The notes beneath the pieces are model-generated. The model was not told where the DNA came from. It made no database searches and saw only the letters and a list, made by a program, of their open reading frames with translations. 57,967 bases of DNA from a virus, in the IMG/VR virus record IMGVR_UViG_3300030101_003566, positions 1-57,967 of that record; one strand, 5' to 3'. Positions 48,706 through 57,764 of this stretch are shown here, in pieces (the first letter of the stretch is position 1; every line of letters begins with the position of its first letter). Position numbers and translations under genes: made by a program.

Positions 48706-49390
48706 TACCTCTTTTACAGTGACTGATTTTAAAATAGTTAATAAATATCAATACGGTCAGTATACCCGTAACGATGATAACGGATCACGAACTTACAATG
48801 TAAAAGATAAAAAGATACCTAGCGTTACCACTATTTTGTCTGGCACACAATCTAAACAGAAAGCAGAGGCTTTAGACAAGTGGCGTGAGAGAGTGGGCTA
48901 TGAAGAAGCTGCACGGATCACGAACCAAGCAGCCTTACGAGGCACTGAAATGCATTACGTTTTAGAACAATACTTGAATGGTCAAGGTTATTTAAACTTA
49001 ACCGAACAAGGTTCTCAACCAAGAATGATGGCACACACAATTATCGAAAATTTAAGCGATCTAAGTGAAGTATATGGAACAGAAATTAATCTTGCGTACG
49101 ACGATCAATGGGCGGGTTCTACTGATTTGGTTTGTGTTTACCAGGATAAACCAACCATAGCTGACTTTAAGCAATCCAATAAGCCAAAACGTGAAGAGTG
49201 GATTGAAGATTACTTTTACCAAATAGCTGCGTATTCTTTGGCTCACAAAAAACAATATGGTGAAATAAAACAAGGCTTAATTTTAATATGTACCAAAGAC
49301 TTAGTTTTTCAAAAGTTTGTTATGAATGAAAGTATGTTGAGTGAATATGAGAACAAGTGGTTTGAGAGAGTGCAACAATACTACAAATAA
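48686..49390 (+). CDS. PD-(D/E)XK exonuclease, RecB/Cas4-like
   Basis: 234 aa. RGTEMH at 85-90, Glu133, GSTDLVC at 144-150 with Asp147, DFKQ at 160-163 with Asp160 and Lys162, and YQIAAYSLA at 178-186 form the RecB-family nuclease motifs including the Q-x3-Y signature. It presumably degrades or trims DNA ends during recombination or replication. Overlaps the dehydrogenase by 20 bp and the convergent helicase by 10 bp. Confidence 0.82.
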   Translation: MKLIRNDTSFTVTDFKIVNKYQYGQYTRNDDNGSRTYNVKDKKIPSVTTILSGTQSKQKAEALDKWRERVGYEEAARITNQAALRGTEMHYVLEQYLNGQGYLNLTEQGSQPRMMAHTIIENLSDLSEVYGTEINLAYDDQWAGSTDLVCVYQDKPTIADFKQSNKPKREEWIEDYFYQIAAYSLAHKKQYGEIKQGLILICTKDLVFQKFVMNESMLSEYENKWFERVQQYYK

Positions 49391-50784
49391 TCAAATATTT
49401 CTTCACCTAAAGTTTTAGCACTAATTTTAATTTTTTCTCGTAAAGATTTTAAAATGTATTCATCTACTGTATTTCTTGCAACTATATCAATATACAAAAC
49501 ACTTGCCTTTTGACCTGCACGATGAGCACGATCTTCAGATTGCTGACGCTCCTCTAAGTTAAAAGAGTTATTAAAATAAATGACTGTTGTTGCCTTTGTC
49601 AAATTTAAACCGTACCCGGCTGTTTGTGGATTACCAACAAAAAAACGAACCTCGTCATCTTTTTGAAAACTTTCAATAATTTTTGGTCTTTCCTTAGTTG
49701 GTGTTTTTCCGTAAATAGCAACTGTGCTATTAGTGCCATAATTTTTTTTCAACAAACTAATTATGTTTTCTAATGAGTTCACATACCTTGACCATATAAT
49801 TACTTTGCCATCCAACTCATTTAATATGTTTGGTAGTTCGTCTAATTTTGCTGAGGCCATGTTTTTAGTTTCACCTGTGTCAGTGGTGTAAAAGCCATCT
49901 GTCAGCTGTGTAAGCTTTATTATCTCAGTTAATTTATTGTTGAATGATATCTGATCATCTTCAATTATGGCTCTTGCGTGTTTTTTAAAGTCATTGTAGG
50001 CTTCAGCTTGTTCTGGTTTTAAGTCAACATATCTTTTGACATGTACCTTTGGTTTTAAGTCTAAACAATCCTTTTTTAGAACTCTATAAGAGTTCTTCTT
50101 AATTTGCTTTTCAAGATCTTCTAAATTTATGTAATAATTAGGGATTGATATTCTTTTACCAGATTCATGCACTATGTCATTCATCACACAATACCTTGCT
50201 CTAAAAACATAAAAATTATCGGTGCCAAGTAAACCTGGATTTAAAAACTCAAATTGCGAGAACAAATCTAATGGCGATTTAGTTATCGGTGAACCTGTCA
50301 ATATTCTACGATAGGTAGCTAATTGCCCTAATCGTATTAGTGATTTAGTTCTTTTGGCCGTGCGGTTTTTTATAGTCGTCGACTCATCAACCACCATCAT
50401 GGTTTTTTTACCAAAAAACTTTAAAATACTCTCTAAAAATGTCACACCAGATTTGTGGCTAAACGCCTCTACATTCATTAACAATATATTCATCTTGTTA
50501 TCCACAGGTTTAAAGTTTTTGTCTATTTTGTGCATAAAAATATTTGTTTCGCATGGACAATGTACACGAAGCTCCTCTTTCCAGTTCTGATATACAGAAT
50601 TTGGTGCTATGACAATCATTAATGTTATTTTATCTTGTTGATATAAACATGATGCATCGTCAATAGTGACTTTAGTTTTACCTGTTCCCATCTCCATTAG
50701 GTAAGCAAAAACTTTTTTGAGCCCCCCAGTTTGTAAGGCTTTCCTTTGATGTTCGAATGGTTTTGTTTTATATTCGTATGACAT
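49381..50784 (-). CDS. SNF2-type (SF2) DNA helicase/translocase
   Basis: 467 aa. Motif I MEMGTGKTKV with GTGKT at 33-37, Ia VIAPNSVYQNWKEEL, motif II VVDESTTIKN (DEST in place of DEAH), motif III LTGSPI, C-terminal domain with VIIWSRYVNSLENI and motif VI EDRAHRAGQ. This is the SNF2-related pattern. It is the only long gene on the minus strand after 9 kb, sitting among rightward genes; divergent promoters may drive it and the 50869 gene. Probably a replication, repair or restriction-counter function; not assigned. Confidence 0.85.
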   Translation of the reverse strand: MSYEYKTKPFEHQRKALQTGGLKKVFAYLMEMGTGKTKVTIDDASCLYQQDKITLMIVIAPNSVYQNWKEELRVHCPCETNIFMHKIDKNFKPVDNKMNILLMNVEAFSHKSGVTFLESILKFFGKKTMMVVDESTTIKNRTAKRTKSLIRLGQLATYRRILTGSPITKSPLDLFSQFEFLNPGLLGTDNFYVFRARYCVMNDIVHESGKRISIPNYYINLEDLEKQIKKNSYRVLKKDCLDLKPKVHVKRYVDLKPEQAEAYNDFKKHARAIIEDDQISFNNKLTEIIKLTQLTDGFYTTDTGETKNMASAKLDELPNILNELDGKVIIWSRYVNSLENIISLLKKNYGTNSTVAIYGKTPTKERPKIIESFQKDDEVRFFVGNPQTAGYGLNLTKATTVIYFNNSFNLEERQQSEDRAHRAGQKASVLYIDIVARNTVDEYILKSLREKIKISAKTLGEEIFDYL

Positions 50785-50868
50785 AGCAGTATTTTATAAT
50801 CCGACTATTGACAATGCAATAAGAAAATAATAAGGTTGAGTTTCTATAATTTTATATAGGAGGGTCCT
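50785..50868. promoter_or_regulatory. Divergent promoter region
   Basis: Rightward TTGACA (50808-50813), 17 bases, TAAGGT (50831-50836). Leftward ATTGCA (50820-50815), 16 bases, TATAAA (50798-50793). The -35 parts lie face to face. AGGAGGG stands before the rightward ATG. Confidence 0.45.
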
Positions 50869-51408
50869 ATGGATCTTGAAGCACTGTCTACAGTAACAGT
50901 AGATACAGAAGCGGCAAAAGGTATAGCCCAAGAGTGCAACAAGTTGATAGAGACTCAGAAAGAAGTAGCGAACATGGAAGAGCAAATAAAAAAGCTTAAA
51001 GAAACTGAGCGTAATCTTTCTGAACAATCTATCCCAAACTTAATGCAACAGGCTGGTATTAGTGAGATTAAATTAGATGATGGCACTGCCATTTCAATAA
51101 AAACTTACTATGCTGCAAGTATCTCTAAAGCTAATGAAGACGAAGCTTTTAATTGGCTTCGTGATAATGGTTTTGGAGATTTAATTAAAAACAACGTGAT
51201 CTTACAATTTGGTAAAGCACAAGATGAGGATGCAAATAGTCTTGTTAGTGACCTTAAAAGTAAAGGTCATAGTGTCTCGCAAAAAATGAAAGTAGAACCG
51301 CAAACACTTAAAAAATTTCTAAGAGAAGAAATTGAAGCAGGTAAAAATGTTCCAGCGGATTTATTTGGCGTTTTTGTAGGCAACCGAACCACGATTAAAC
51401 GAAAATAG
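50869..51408 (+). CDS. Conserved-looking replication-module protein
   Basis: 179 aa. Coiled-coil first third (QKEVANMEEQIKKLKETE), then DGTAISIKTYYAASIS, EAFNWLRDNGFGDLIKN and LKKFLREEIEAGKNVPADL, ending FGVFVGNRTTIKRK. I recall the motif EAFxWLRxNGFGDLIKN in marine phages before SSB-like genes, with unknown function. AGGAGGGTCCT precedes the ATG. Confidence 0.65.
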   Translation: MDLEALSTVTVDTEAAKGIAQECNKLIETQKEVANMEEQIKKLKETERNLSEQSIPNLMQQAGISEIKLDDGTAISIKTYYAASISKANEDEAFNWLRDNGFGDLIKNNVILQFGKAQDEDANSLVSDLKSKGHSVSQKMKVEPQTLKKFLREEIEAGKNVPADLFGVFVGNRTTIKRK

Positions 51409-51418
51409 GAGATAGAAA

Positions 51419-52282
51419 ATGGCGACAAAGAAAGAAGTAACAAAGAAACAAACAACAGAGATAATGGTAGGTGATCTAGGAAGTCTTGAAGACTTTGCTG
51501 GTCAAGGAATGGAAAACGTAGGTATTGAAGATATAAAAATACCTGAAATAAAATGTGCATCTGGCGGCACACCTGAGGTCAATGAAGATGATTCTAAATA
51601 CATAGAAGGGTGTAAGGTTGGTGATATTTTTAATAATGCTACCAAATCAGTCTATGGGGGTTATAAAAGAGATAATGGAAAAGGTGTCCTTGCTGTACCA
51701 TGCCACTATTATTTGAATTGGGTTGAATGGTCAACTATGGGGACAGGCTCAAGTGCCCCAGAGAATGTGTACAATGACAATAGTATTATGGCACAAACAT
51801 CAAGAAAACCAGCATCTGAGAATGACTACAAGGATTATTTACCAAATGGTCATTATGTTGCAGAAACAGCTAATCATTTTGTTTTACTTTTAGATGAAGA
51901 TTATCAGCCCTTGGAACAAGGATTGATTCGTATGGCTGCCACACAAAGAAAAAAGTCCAAACTTTGGAATACTATGATAACTCAAAAAAAAATGAAAAGT
52001 AAAAATGGTGGCTTTTTTACACCAGCTTCATGGTGCGGAGTGTATCGCTTAACCACTTGTCAAGAACAAAAAGGCACAGTAAGTTGGACTGGTTGGGTCA
52101 TAAACTTTGACCGTATGTTAGATAAACCTGAGGATGAAAATACATTAAAGGCCGCTCATAAGTTTTGCCAAGATGCGAAAAATTTTGACATGTCATCAAA
52201 TGCAACTGCGACAGAGACCATCGCCGTAAATGATGAAAAAGCAGAGTCTAATGCAAGAAAAGAAGAAGACGTTCCTTTTTAA
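51419..52282 (+). CDS. Putative single-stranded DNA-binding protein
   Basis: 287 aa. Beta-rich with many aromatic residues (LAVPCHYYLNWVEWSTMG, CGVYRLTTCQEQKGTVSW), and an acidic C-terminal tail ending KEEDVPF. Bacterial SSB ends DDDIPF and uses that tip to recruit partners, so the ending is a strong hint. It stands directly before the primase in a replication operon. OB-fold not proven. Confidence 0.65.
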   Translation: MATKKEVTKKQTTEIMVGDLGSLEDFAGQGMENVGIEDIKIPEIKCASGGTPEVNEDDSKYIEGCKVGDIFNNATKSVYGGYKRDNGKGVLAVPCHYYLNWVEWSTMGTGSSAPENVYNDNSIMAQTSRKPASENDYKDYLPNGHYVAETANHFVLLLDEDYQPLEQGLIRMAATQRKKSKLWNTMITQKKMKSKNGGFFTPASWCGVYRLTTCQEQKGTVSWTGWVINFDRMLDKPEDENTLKAAHKFCQDAKNFDMSSNATATETIAVNDEKAESNARKEEDVPF

Positions 52283-52285
52283 AAA

Positions 52286-53869
52286 ATGCACAAAGAACTG
52301 TTTAAGCTTTTTCAAGGTGATAACACTTGTTACCTCAAATCTTTGCTCACCGGCACAGATGATGAGCGAGGTAAGAAAGAAGCTCAATATCAAACAGTTC
52401 ATGAACAACTTACCCCTCTGCATTGGAAACATCACTTAGCAGGTAAGACACGCATAGGCATTCGTCCAGAGATTGGGGACGAGTGCTTATGGGGTTGCAT
52501 AGATGTAGATCCTAATAATTACAAAGACTATTCTGAAAAGAAATATGTCGATATTATAACTAAGTATCGTTTACCTTTAGTGCCAGTCATGTCAAAGTCT
52601 GGCGGACTACACATATTTGTTTTTTTTAAAGAACTTGCTGAGACCAGCAAAGTTAAACAAAAATTAAATGAAATTAACGAGCAGTATTTTTTATCTAATG
52701 AAGTATTCCCAATGAACAAGGCTGTTAATATGCCTTACTTTAATTCAGACAGAACTATGGAATATGCCTTTGATGAAAACAATACACCTTTAATGGTGGG
52801 TGGTTTTCTAGATGCGGCTAAAAAAAGAATGATCAGCCCAAGTGATTTTTTCAAATTAAAAGTACAAGACTATGAGGCTGAATCAGAGTGGAGTCATTAT
52901 GCTCCTTGTGTGCAAAAATTAATTCAAGAAGGTTGGTCTGGTAACAATCGTAATAATTATTTGTTTAATGTTTTAGTGTTGGAGATGAAGAAGAACTCTA
53001 CCTTAGCTGTCAAAAATTTAGAAGAGATTGGTTTTGCTCGTAACTCTGAAATATTTTCCACTCCCTTACCTAGAAATGAAGTGAGTTCATTATGTAAGTC
53101 AGTGCATAAACAAGGTTATGAATTTCAATGTCCACCTAAACACGCAGAGTTTGGACCAATATGTAATAAAGAACTTTGTAAAACAAGACGTTTAGGCATA
53201 GGTGAAGCAGTACCAGAAATAATTGATGCTTTTGAAAATATAACTTACATACAAGACACTAAAAATGTGTGGTATGAATTTGATTTTAAAGGACAACATG
53301 TTATGGTAACACCTGAAGATATGAAAGATGAAAAGTCTTTTAGAGTGAAACTTTTAAGGCACCGACTCTACTGGATGACTTTACCCAAACCTCCAAAAGG
53401 TCCGTCACCTTTCGAGCTATTAATGAAAGGTATCGTTGAGAAAGCAGTTGAAAATAAAGAGCACACTTATGAAGACACCCTTGAAGAGGAAAGATACAAA
53501 GTGCTGAAAGATTTTTTTGAATCGCATGTTGAACAAGACAAGTTCACTAAATTAAAAGACGGTTATGTGGTTTTAGATTCAAAGACAAACATATGTTACT
53601 TCAAAAAAATAACCCTTGATCAGTTTCTAAAAAAGAAAGCAGCTAAAGTTTTTAACACCACAGCCGATGCGATAAGACTCTTAGGCTGTAAAAGAAAAGA
53701 TTATCACGAAGGTGAAAAAAATGTCTGGCATGTAGAGATGCCAGATTTTGTAAATCATCAAGCTATAAAATTCAAAACTAACAACACAGATTTAACAGAG
53801 ATGGATGATAAATACCATGATAAGTTCAGGCATTCAGAAACAAAAAGCGATTTACCACAAGACACTTAA
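52286..53869 (+). CDS. Primase of the archaeo-eukaryotic (AEP) type
   Basis: 527 aa. WGCIDVD at about 69-75 gives the hhDhD catalytic motif with Asp73 and Asp75; SKSGGLHIF at 103-111 gives the second motif with His109; a third acidic element may lie near residue 155. A Cys cluster CPPKH...CNKELC at about 283-300 could bind zinc. The C-terminal part is helical. This AEP pattern is like TOTE-type and PrimPol primases and would supply primers for the polymerase. It overlaps the SF1 helicase start by 65 bp. No DnaB-type helicase is seen. Confidence 0.75.
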   Translation: MHKELFKLFQGDNTCYLKSLLTGTDDERGKKEAQYQTVHEQLTPLHWKHHLAGKTRIGIRPEIGDECLWGCIDVDPNNYKDYSEKKYVDIITKYRLPLVPVMSKSGGLHIFVFFKELAETSKVKQKLNEINEQYFLSNEVFPMNKAVNMPYFNSDRTMEYAFDENNTPLMVGGFLDAAKKRMISPSDFFKLKVQDYEAESEWSHYAPCVQKLIQEGWSGNNRNNYLFNVLVLEMKKNSTLAVKNLEEIGFARNSEIFSTPLPRNEVSSLCKSVHKQGYEFQCPPKHAEFGPICNKELCKTRRLGIGEAVPEIIDAFENITYIQDTKNVWYEFDFKGQHVMVTPEDMKDEKSFRVKLLRHRLYWMTLPKPPKGPSPFELLMKGIVEKAVENKEHTYEDTLEEERYKVLKDFFESHVEQDKFTKLKDGYVVLDSKTNICYFKKITLDQFLKKKAAKVFNTTADAIRLLGCKRKDYHEGEKNVWHVEMPDFVNHQAIKFKTNNTDLTEMDDKYHDKFRHSETKSDLPQDT

Positions 53870-55433
53870 AATATTTGGGCCACCAGGCACAGGTAAAACG
53901 CACACTTTAATTGAGAGAGTTTTAAAAGGACATCTCAAACGTGGTGTACATCCCAATGACATAGCTTTCATATCTTTTACCAACAAAGCAGTGAACACGG
54001 CACGAGATAGAGCATTAGCTGCTTTTCCACAATTCACTACAGACGACTTTATGCGTTTTAAAACCTTACATAAATATTGTCGTAGGTATTTTCAAGAGGA
54101 AGTGTTTGATCCTAAAAATTGTATGTTGGATTATGCCATGGAGGCTAAGATCATTAAGACCTCTGACAATCGTTTGGCCGATGACAACTTCACTTATAAA
54201 GATTGGTCATTGGGTGTCTATGACAAAGCCAGAAACATGTTAGAAGATCCACGGCTCGTGTATAAAAAAGAATCTTATAAAAAAGATAACATGGACGTTT
54301 ATCTTAGAAAGATTGCAACTTATGAACATTATAAAAAAGATTCATTTATAGACTTCACCGACATGATACAACGTGCTATAGATGAGGTAGAGTTTCCGCC
54401 CCTCAAAGTGTTAATACTTGATGAGGCACAAGACTTCACACCATTGCAGTGGTCAGTCATATATAAAATATCCGAGAATGTTAAACGTATTTACTTAGCA
54501 GGGGATGATGACCAAGGTATTTATAAATGGAACGGAGCAGATCCTAAATACTTCACCACATACTTTCCTGGTAGGCATATTGTATTGAGAAAAACCAGAC
54601 GATTTGGTGAGGCCATACATCACTTTTCACAAATAATACGAAGAGGTATTTATGATACTGTACCTAAAGATTATGATTATCAAGACAAAGACGGTTTTGT
54701 TAAAAGATATTTGAGTTTTAGTGAAATACCGGTAGGTGAAACACCTGGCACATGGTACATATTAGGTCGAGTAAACTCTACAGTAAATGAATTACGCATG
54801 TGTGCTAAAGAAGCGGGTTTGTATTTTTCAAACAATAAAGGTAATAAGTCTTTTGATGATAAACAATGGAATGCAATCAAGGCTTGGACTGCGATAAGTA
54901 ATAGCAAATCAATTACCAGAGATCACGCAGAAAATATGTATCGCTATATTCGTGACCTTAAAGAAATAGCTTTTCGACAACCTAAATTTTGGATGAGAGA
55001 ACCAAACACACAAACTTATACTTTTGAGCATTTGCAAGAATGGTGTGGTTTAGATTTACCTGATGAAGCCAAAGCATTGTCTTGGTGGCAAATATTGCAA
55101 AGAAATTTCAAACCAGAGCAAGTTAATTACTTTGTGCGTTTACTAAAAAGGTACGGTCAAAAAACATTAGACGACTCTCCTAAAATTATTATTGATACCA
55201 TACACTCTGTTAAAGGTGGTGAAGCTGATAATGTTTTATTGTATTCAAAAACTAACTGGCCTTCTGCTTTTAGTAATAAAAATTTAGAAGAACAAGCAGA
55301 TGAGAAAAGAGTTTATTACACAGGGGCTACTCGTGCTCGTGACACTTTGCATTTACTTTCAACTGATCATCGTTACAACTACCCCATGGGGCAAGATTAT
55401 TTAATTTACTTACAGGAGAAACAGAATGGCTAA
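53805..55433 (+). CDS. Superfamily 1 helicase (UvrD/Rep-like)
   Basis: 542 aa. Motif I FGPPGTGKT at about 24-32, Ia ISFTNKAVNTARDRA, motif II LILDEAQDFTPLQW, motif III AGDDDQGIYKWNGA, motif IV-V TIHSVKGGEADNV, and motif VI YYTGATRARDTLHL. These are canonical SF1A helicase motifs. In the absence of a replicative DnaB helicase, it may drive fork unwinding, with the AEP primase. Several in-frame ATGs lie at the start (53805, 53817) inside the primase gene; the first is taken. Confidence 0.88.
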   Translation: MINTMISSGIQKQKAIYHKTLKIFGPPGTGKTHTLIERVLKGHLKRGVHPNDIAFISFTNKAVNTARDRALAAFPQFTTDDFMRFKTLHKYCRRYFQEEVFDPKNCMLDYAMEAKIIKTSDNRLADDNFTYKDWSLGVYDKARNMLEDPRLVYKKESYKKDNMDVYLRKIATYEHYKKDSFIDFTDMIQRAIDEVEFPPLKVLILDEAQDFTPLQWSVIYKISENVKRIYLAGDDDQGIYKWNGADPKYFTTYFPGRHIVLRKTRRFGEAIHHFSQIIRRGIYDTVPKDYDYQDKDGFVKRYLSFSEIPVGETPGTWYILGRVNSTVNELRMCAKEAGLYFSNNKGNKSFDDKQWNAIKAWTAISNSKSITRDHAENMYRYIRDLKEIAFRQPKFWMREPNTQTYTFEHLQEWCGLDLPDEAKALSWWQILQRNFKPEQVNYFVRLLKRYGQKTLDDSPKIIIDTIHSVKGGEADNVLLYSKTNWPSAFSNKNLEEQADEKRVYYTGATRARDTLHLLSTDHRYNYPMGQDYLIYLQEKQNG

Positions 55434-57300
55434 AGGACTACAGCTAAATTTTAATTTTAAAAAAAGTATTTGGTCGGCACCAAGTGAGTATAAAGATTTA
55501 AGTGGTTATGATGAAATCGCCATTGACTTAGAAACTCGTGATGATGGTATTAACACTGGTATGGGTGCAGGTTGGGCTACTAAGTCTGGAGAGATTGTTG
55601 GCTTTGCTGTTGCTGTCTCTGGTTGGCAAGGTTATTTTCCGTTTGGTCATTTGGGTGGCGGTAACTTAATTAAAGAACAAGTATTAAGTTACATGAAAGA
55701 AGTTTGTTCGTTACCAGGAATTAAGATATTTCACAATGCTCAGTATGATGTGGGTTGGTTACTGGCATCAGGCATCAAGGTGCACGGCACAATTGTAGAC
55801 ACCATGGTAGCAGGGGCACTAATTGATGAGAACAGATACAGCTATGCCCTCAACAGTTTATCTAAAGATTATTTAGGTGAACTCAAAGCTGAAACAGAGT
55901 TGGTGGAAGCTGCCCAACAGCATGGGGTAGACCCCAAAGGTGAGATGTGGAAGTTACCAGCAGAGCATGTTGGTTTCTACGCAGAGCAAGACGCACGGCT
56001 CACGCTTATGTTGTGGCAAAGATTTAAGGTAGAAATACATAGTCAAAACTTAGATACGATTTGGCAGTTAGAACAAAAACTTTTACCTTCATTAATTGAA
56101 ATGCGTATGCGTGGCATTAGAGTTGATGTTGATAAAGCGGTGCAACTTGAAAAAGAATTTGCTCACCGTGAAAAAGATTTACTTAAAAAGATTAAAAAAT
56201 TATCAGGTATTGAAGTTGACATTTGGGCAGCCAGACAAATAGGTCATGCTTTTGATAAGCTAGGCATTGATTATCCAAAAACACCTAAGTCTGGAGAACC
56301 CAGTTTCACGCAAGGTTGGTTAACAAACTCACCTCATGATATCAGTAAATTAATTGTTCAGGCTAGAGAGATTAACAAATTTCAAGGCACGTTTATAAAT
56401 TCAATATTAAAATATGAGCATAAAGGGCGTATTCATGGCGAGATAAAACAACTTAAAAGTGAACAAGGTGGCACAGTCAGTGGTCGCTTGGCCATGTCTA
56501 ATCCTAATTTACAACAATTACCTGCCAGATCAAAAGAGTTTGGACCTGTCATTAGAAGTCTATTTTTACCTGAGCAAGATTGTCAGTGGGGTAGTTTTGA
56601 TTATTCGCAACAAGAACCAAGGATTGTGGTGCACTATGCGTCATCGGTGGGTGATGGCTTAGGCGGTTCACGAGAACTTACAGAAGCGTACAAAAAAGAT
56701 GATGCAGACTTTCATCAAACAGTTGCGGATTTAGTTGGTATTGATCGTAAATCTGCCAAGACCATTGGTTTAGGGTTGATGTATGGTATGGGCAAAAACA
56801 AACTAAGTGTCATGTTAGGTGTAAGTAATGAAAAAGCACATGAGCTTATCGATATGTATAATAAAAAAGTGCCATTTGTAAAAGAGCTATCTGATATGTG
56901 TATGCACAAAGCTAATAATGAAGGAGTCATTCGCACAAAATTAGGACGTAAGTGTCGATTTGACATGTGGGAAACAAAAGACTTTGGGATACATACTCCG
57001 GAAAAGTTTGAGAATGCCTCAGCTAAATACGGACAAGCTAATATCAAACGAGCTTTTACCTACAAAGCATTGAATCGTTTAATCCAGGGCAGTGCAGCGG
57101 ATCAAACTAAACAAGCTGTGGTGGATTGTGTAAATGAAGGTTTTGTGCCTTTATTACAAATACATGATGAGTTGTGTTTCAACATTGAGAGCCAAGAACA
57201 AGTTGATAAAATAAAAAATATTATGGAGACTTGTGTTGAATTAAAAGTGCCGAGTAAAGTTGATGTGGCGTTAGGTGAGAACTTTGGTGACGCTTCATGA
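55426..57300 (+). CDS. DNA polymerase, family A, with 3'-5' exonuclease
   Basis: 624 aa, compact. Exonuclease: AIDLETRD at 32-39 (Asp34, Glu36), FHNAQYDVGWL and YAEQDARLTLML. Polymerase: motif A FDYSQQEPRIVVHY, motif B RKSAKTIGLGLMYG, motif C LLQIHDELCF with the catalytic HDE. The order exo then pol is the family A replicative form, without a 5' nuclease domain. No central DnaJ-type insertion is present. Last core enzyme of the replication operon; overlaps the helicase by 8 bp. Confidence 0.95.
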   Translation: MAKGLQLNFNFKKSIWSAPSEYKDLSGYDEIAIDLETRDDGINTGMGAGWATKSGEIVGFAVAVSGWQGYFPFGHLGGGNLIKEQVLSYMKEVCSLPGIKIFHNAQYDVGWLLASGIKVHGTIVDTMVAGALIDENRYSYALNSLSKDYLGELKAETELVEAAQQHGVDPKGEMWKLPAEHVGFYAEQDARLTLMLWQRFKVEIHSQNLDTIWQLEQKLLPSLIEMRMRGIRVDVDKAVQLEKEFAHREKDLLKKIKKLSGIEVDIWAARQIGHAFDKLGIDYPKTPKSGEPSFTQGWLTNSPHDISKLIVQAREINKFQGTFINSILKYEHKGRIHGEIKQLKSEQGGTVSGRLAMSNPNLQQLPARSKEFGPVIRSLFLPEQDCQWGSFDYSQQEPRIVVHYASSVGDGLGGSRELTEAYKKDDADFHQTVADLVGIDRKSAKTIGLGLMYGMGKNKLSVMLGVSNEKAHELIDMYNKKVPFVKELSDMCMHKANNEGVIRTKLGRKCRFDMWETKDFGIHTPEKFENASAKYGQANIKRAFTYKALNRLIQGSAADQTKQAVVDCVNEGFVPLLQIHDELCFNIESQEQVDKIKNIMETCVELKVPSKVDVALGENFGDAS

Positions 57301-57764
57301 AAATAGAAAGAAAATGGGCTATGCCTTCACACAAAACATTTACCATTAAACCGATTAGTCAATTAATACAAGAGGAAATAGGAAAAGATTACTTAGATCC
57401 TTTTCCTTACCCCTTTGAACAAGATGCAATAGAGTATTTACAAAGCGTATCTGATCTGTCAGAAGATTACTGTGTATTTGATCCACCTTATTCCCAATAT
57501 CAATTGAAACTAATGTATAAAGATTTAGGTATTTACTTTCATAATTCAAATGATCAAGACCAAGGAAGAAGAATAACAAAATACTGGTCAAACTGTAAAA
57601 AAGAAATTGTAAGAATTTTAAGACCTGGTGGCAAAGTCATTTCTTTTGGTTGGAATAGTAACGGTATTGGTAAAAAATATGGATTTAAAATTACTCGTAT
57701 TCTTGTGGTCGCTCATGGTGGTCGACACAATGATACAATCTGTACAGTAGAGGTGAAACAATGA
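57297..57764 (+). CDS. Adenine-methylase-like protein with DPPY motif (short)
   Basis: 155 aa. VFDPPYSQYQL with DPPY at 62-65, the catalytic motif of N6-adenine methylases, then RPGGKVISFGWNSNG and GRHNDTICTVE. The N-terminal SAM region is compressed: DYLDPFPYPFEQDA has the DPF start but lacks the following 20 or so residues usual in relatives (DPFAN...NDLNP), as recalled. It may be inactive or use another substrate. Overlaps the C5 methyltransferase start as ATGA. Confidence 0.6.
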   Translation: MKIERKWAMPSHKTFTIKPISQLIQEEIGKDYLDPFPYPFEQDAIEYLQSVSDLSEDYCVFDPPYSQYQLKLMYKDLGIYFHNSNDQDQGRRITKYWSNCKKEIVRILRPGGKVISFGWNSNGIGKKYGFKITRILVVAHGGRHNDTICTVEVKQ

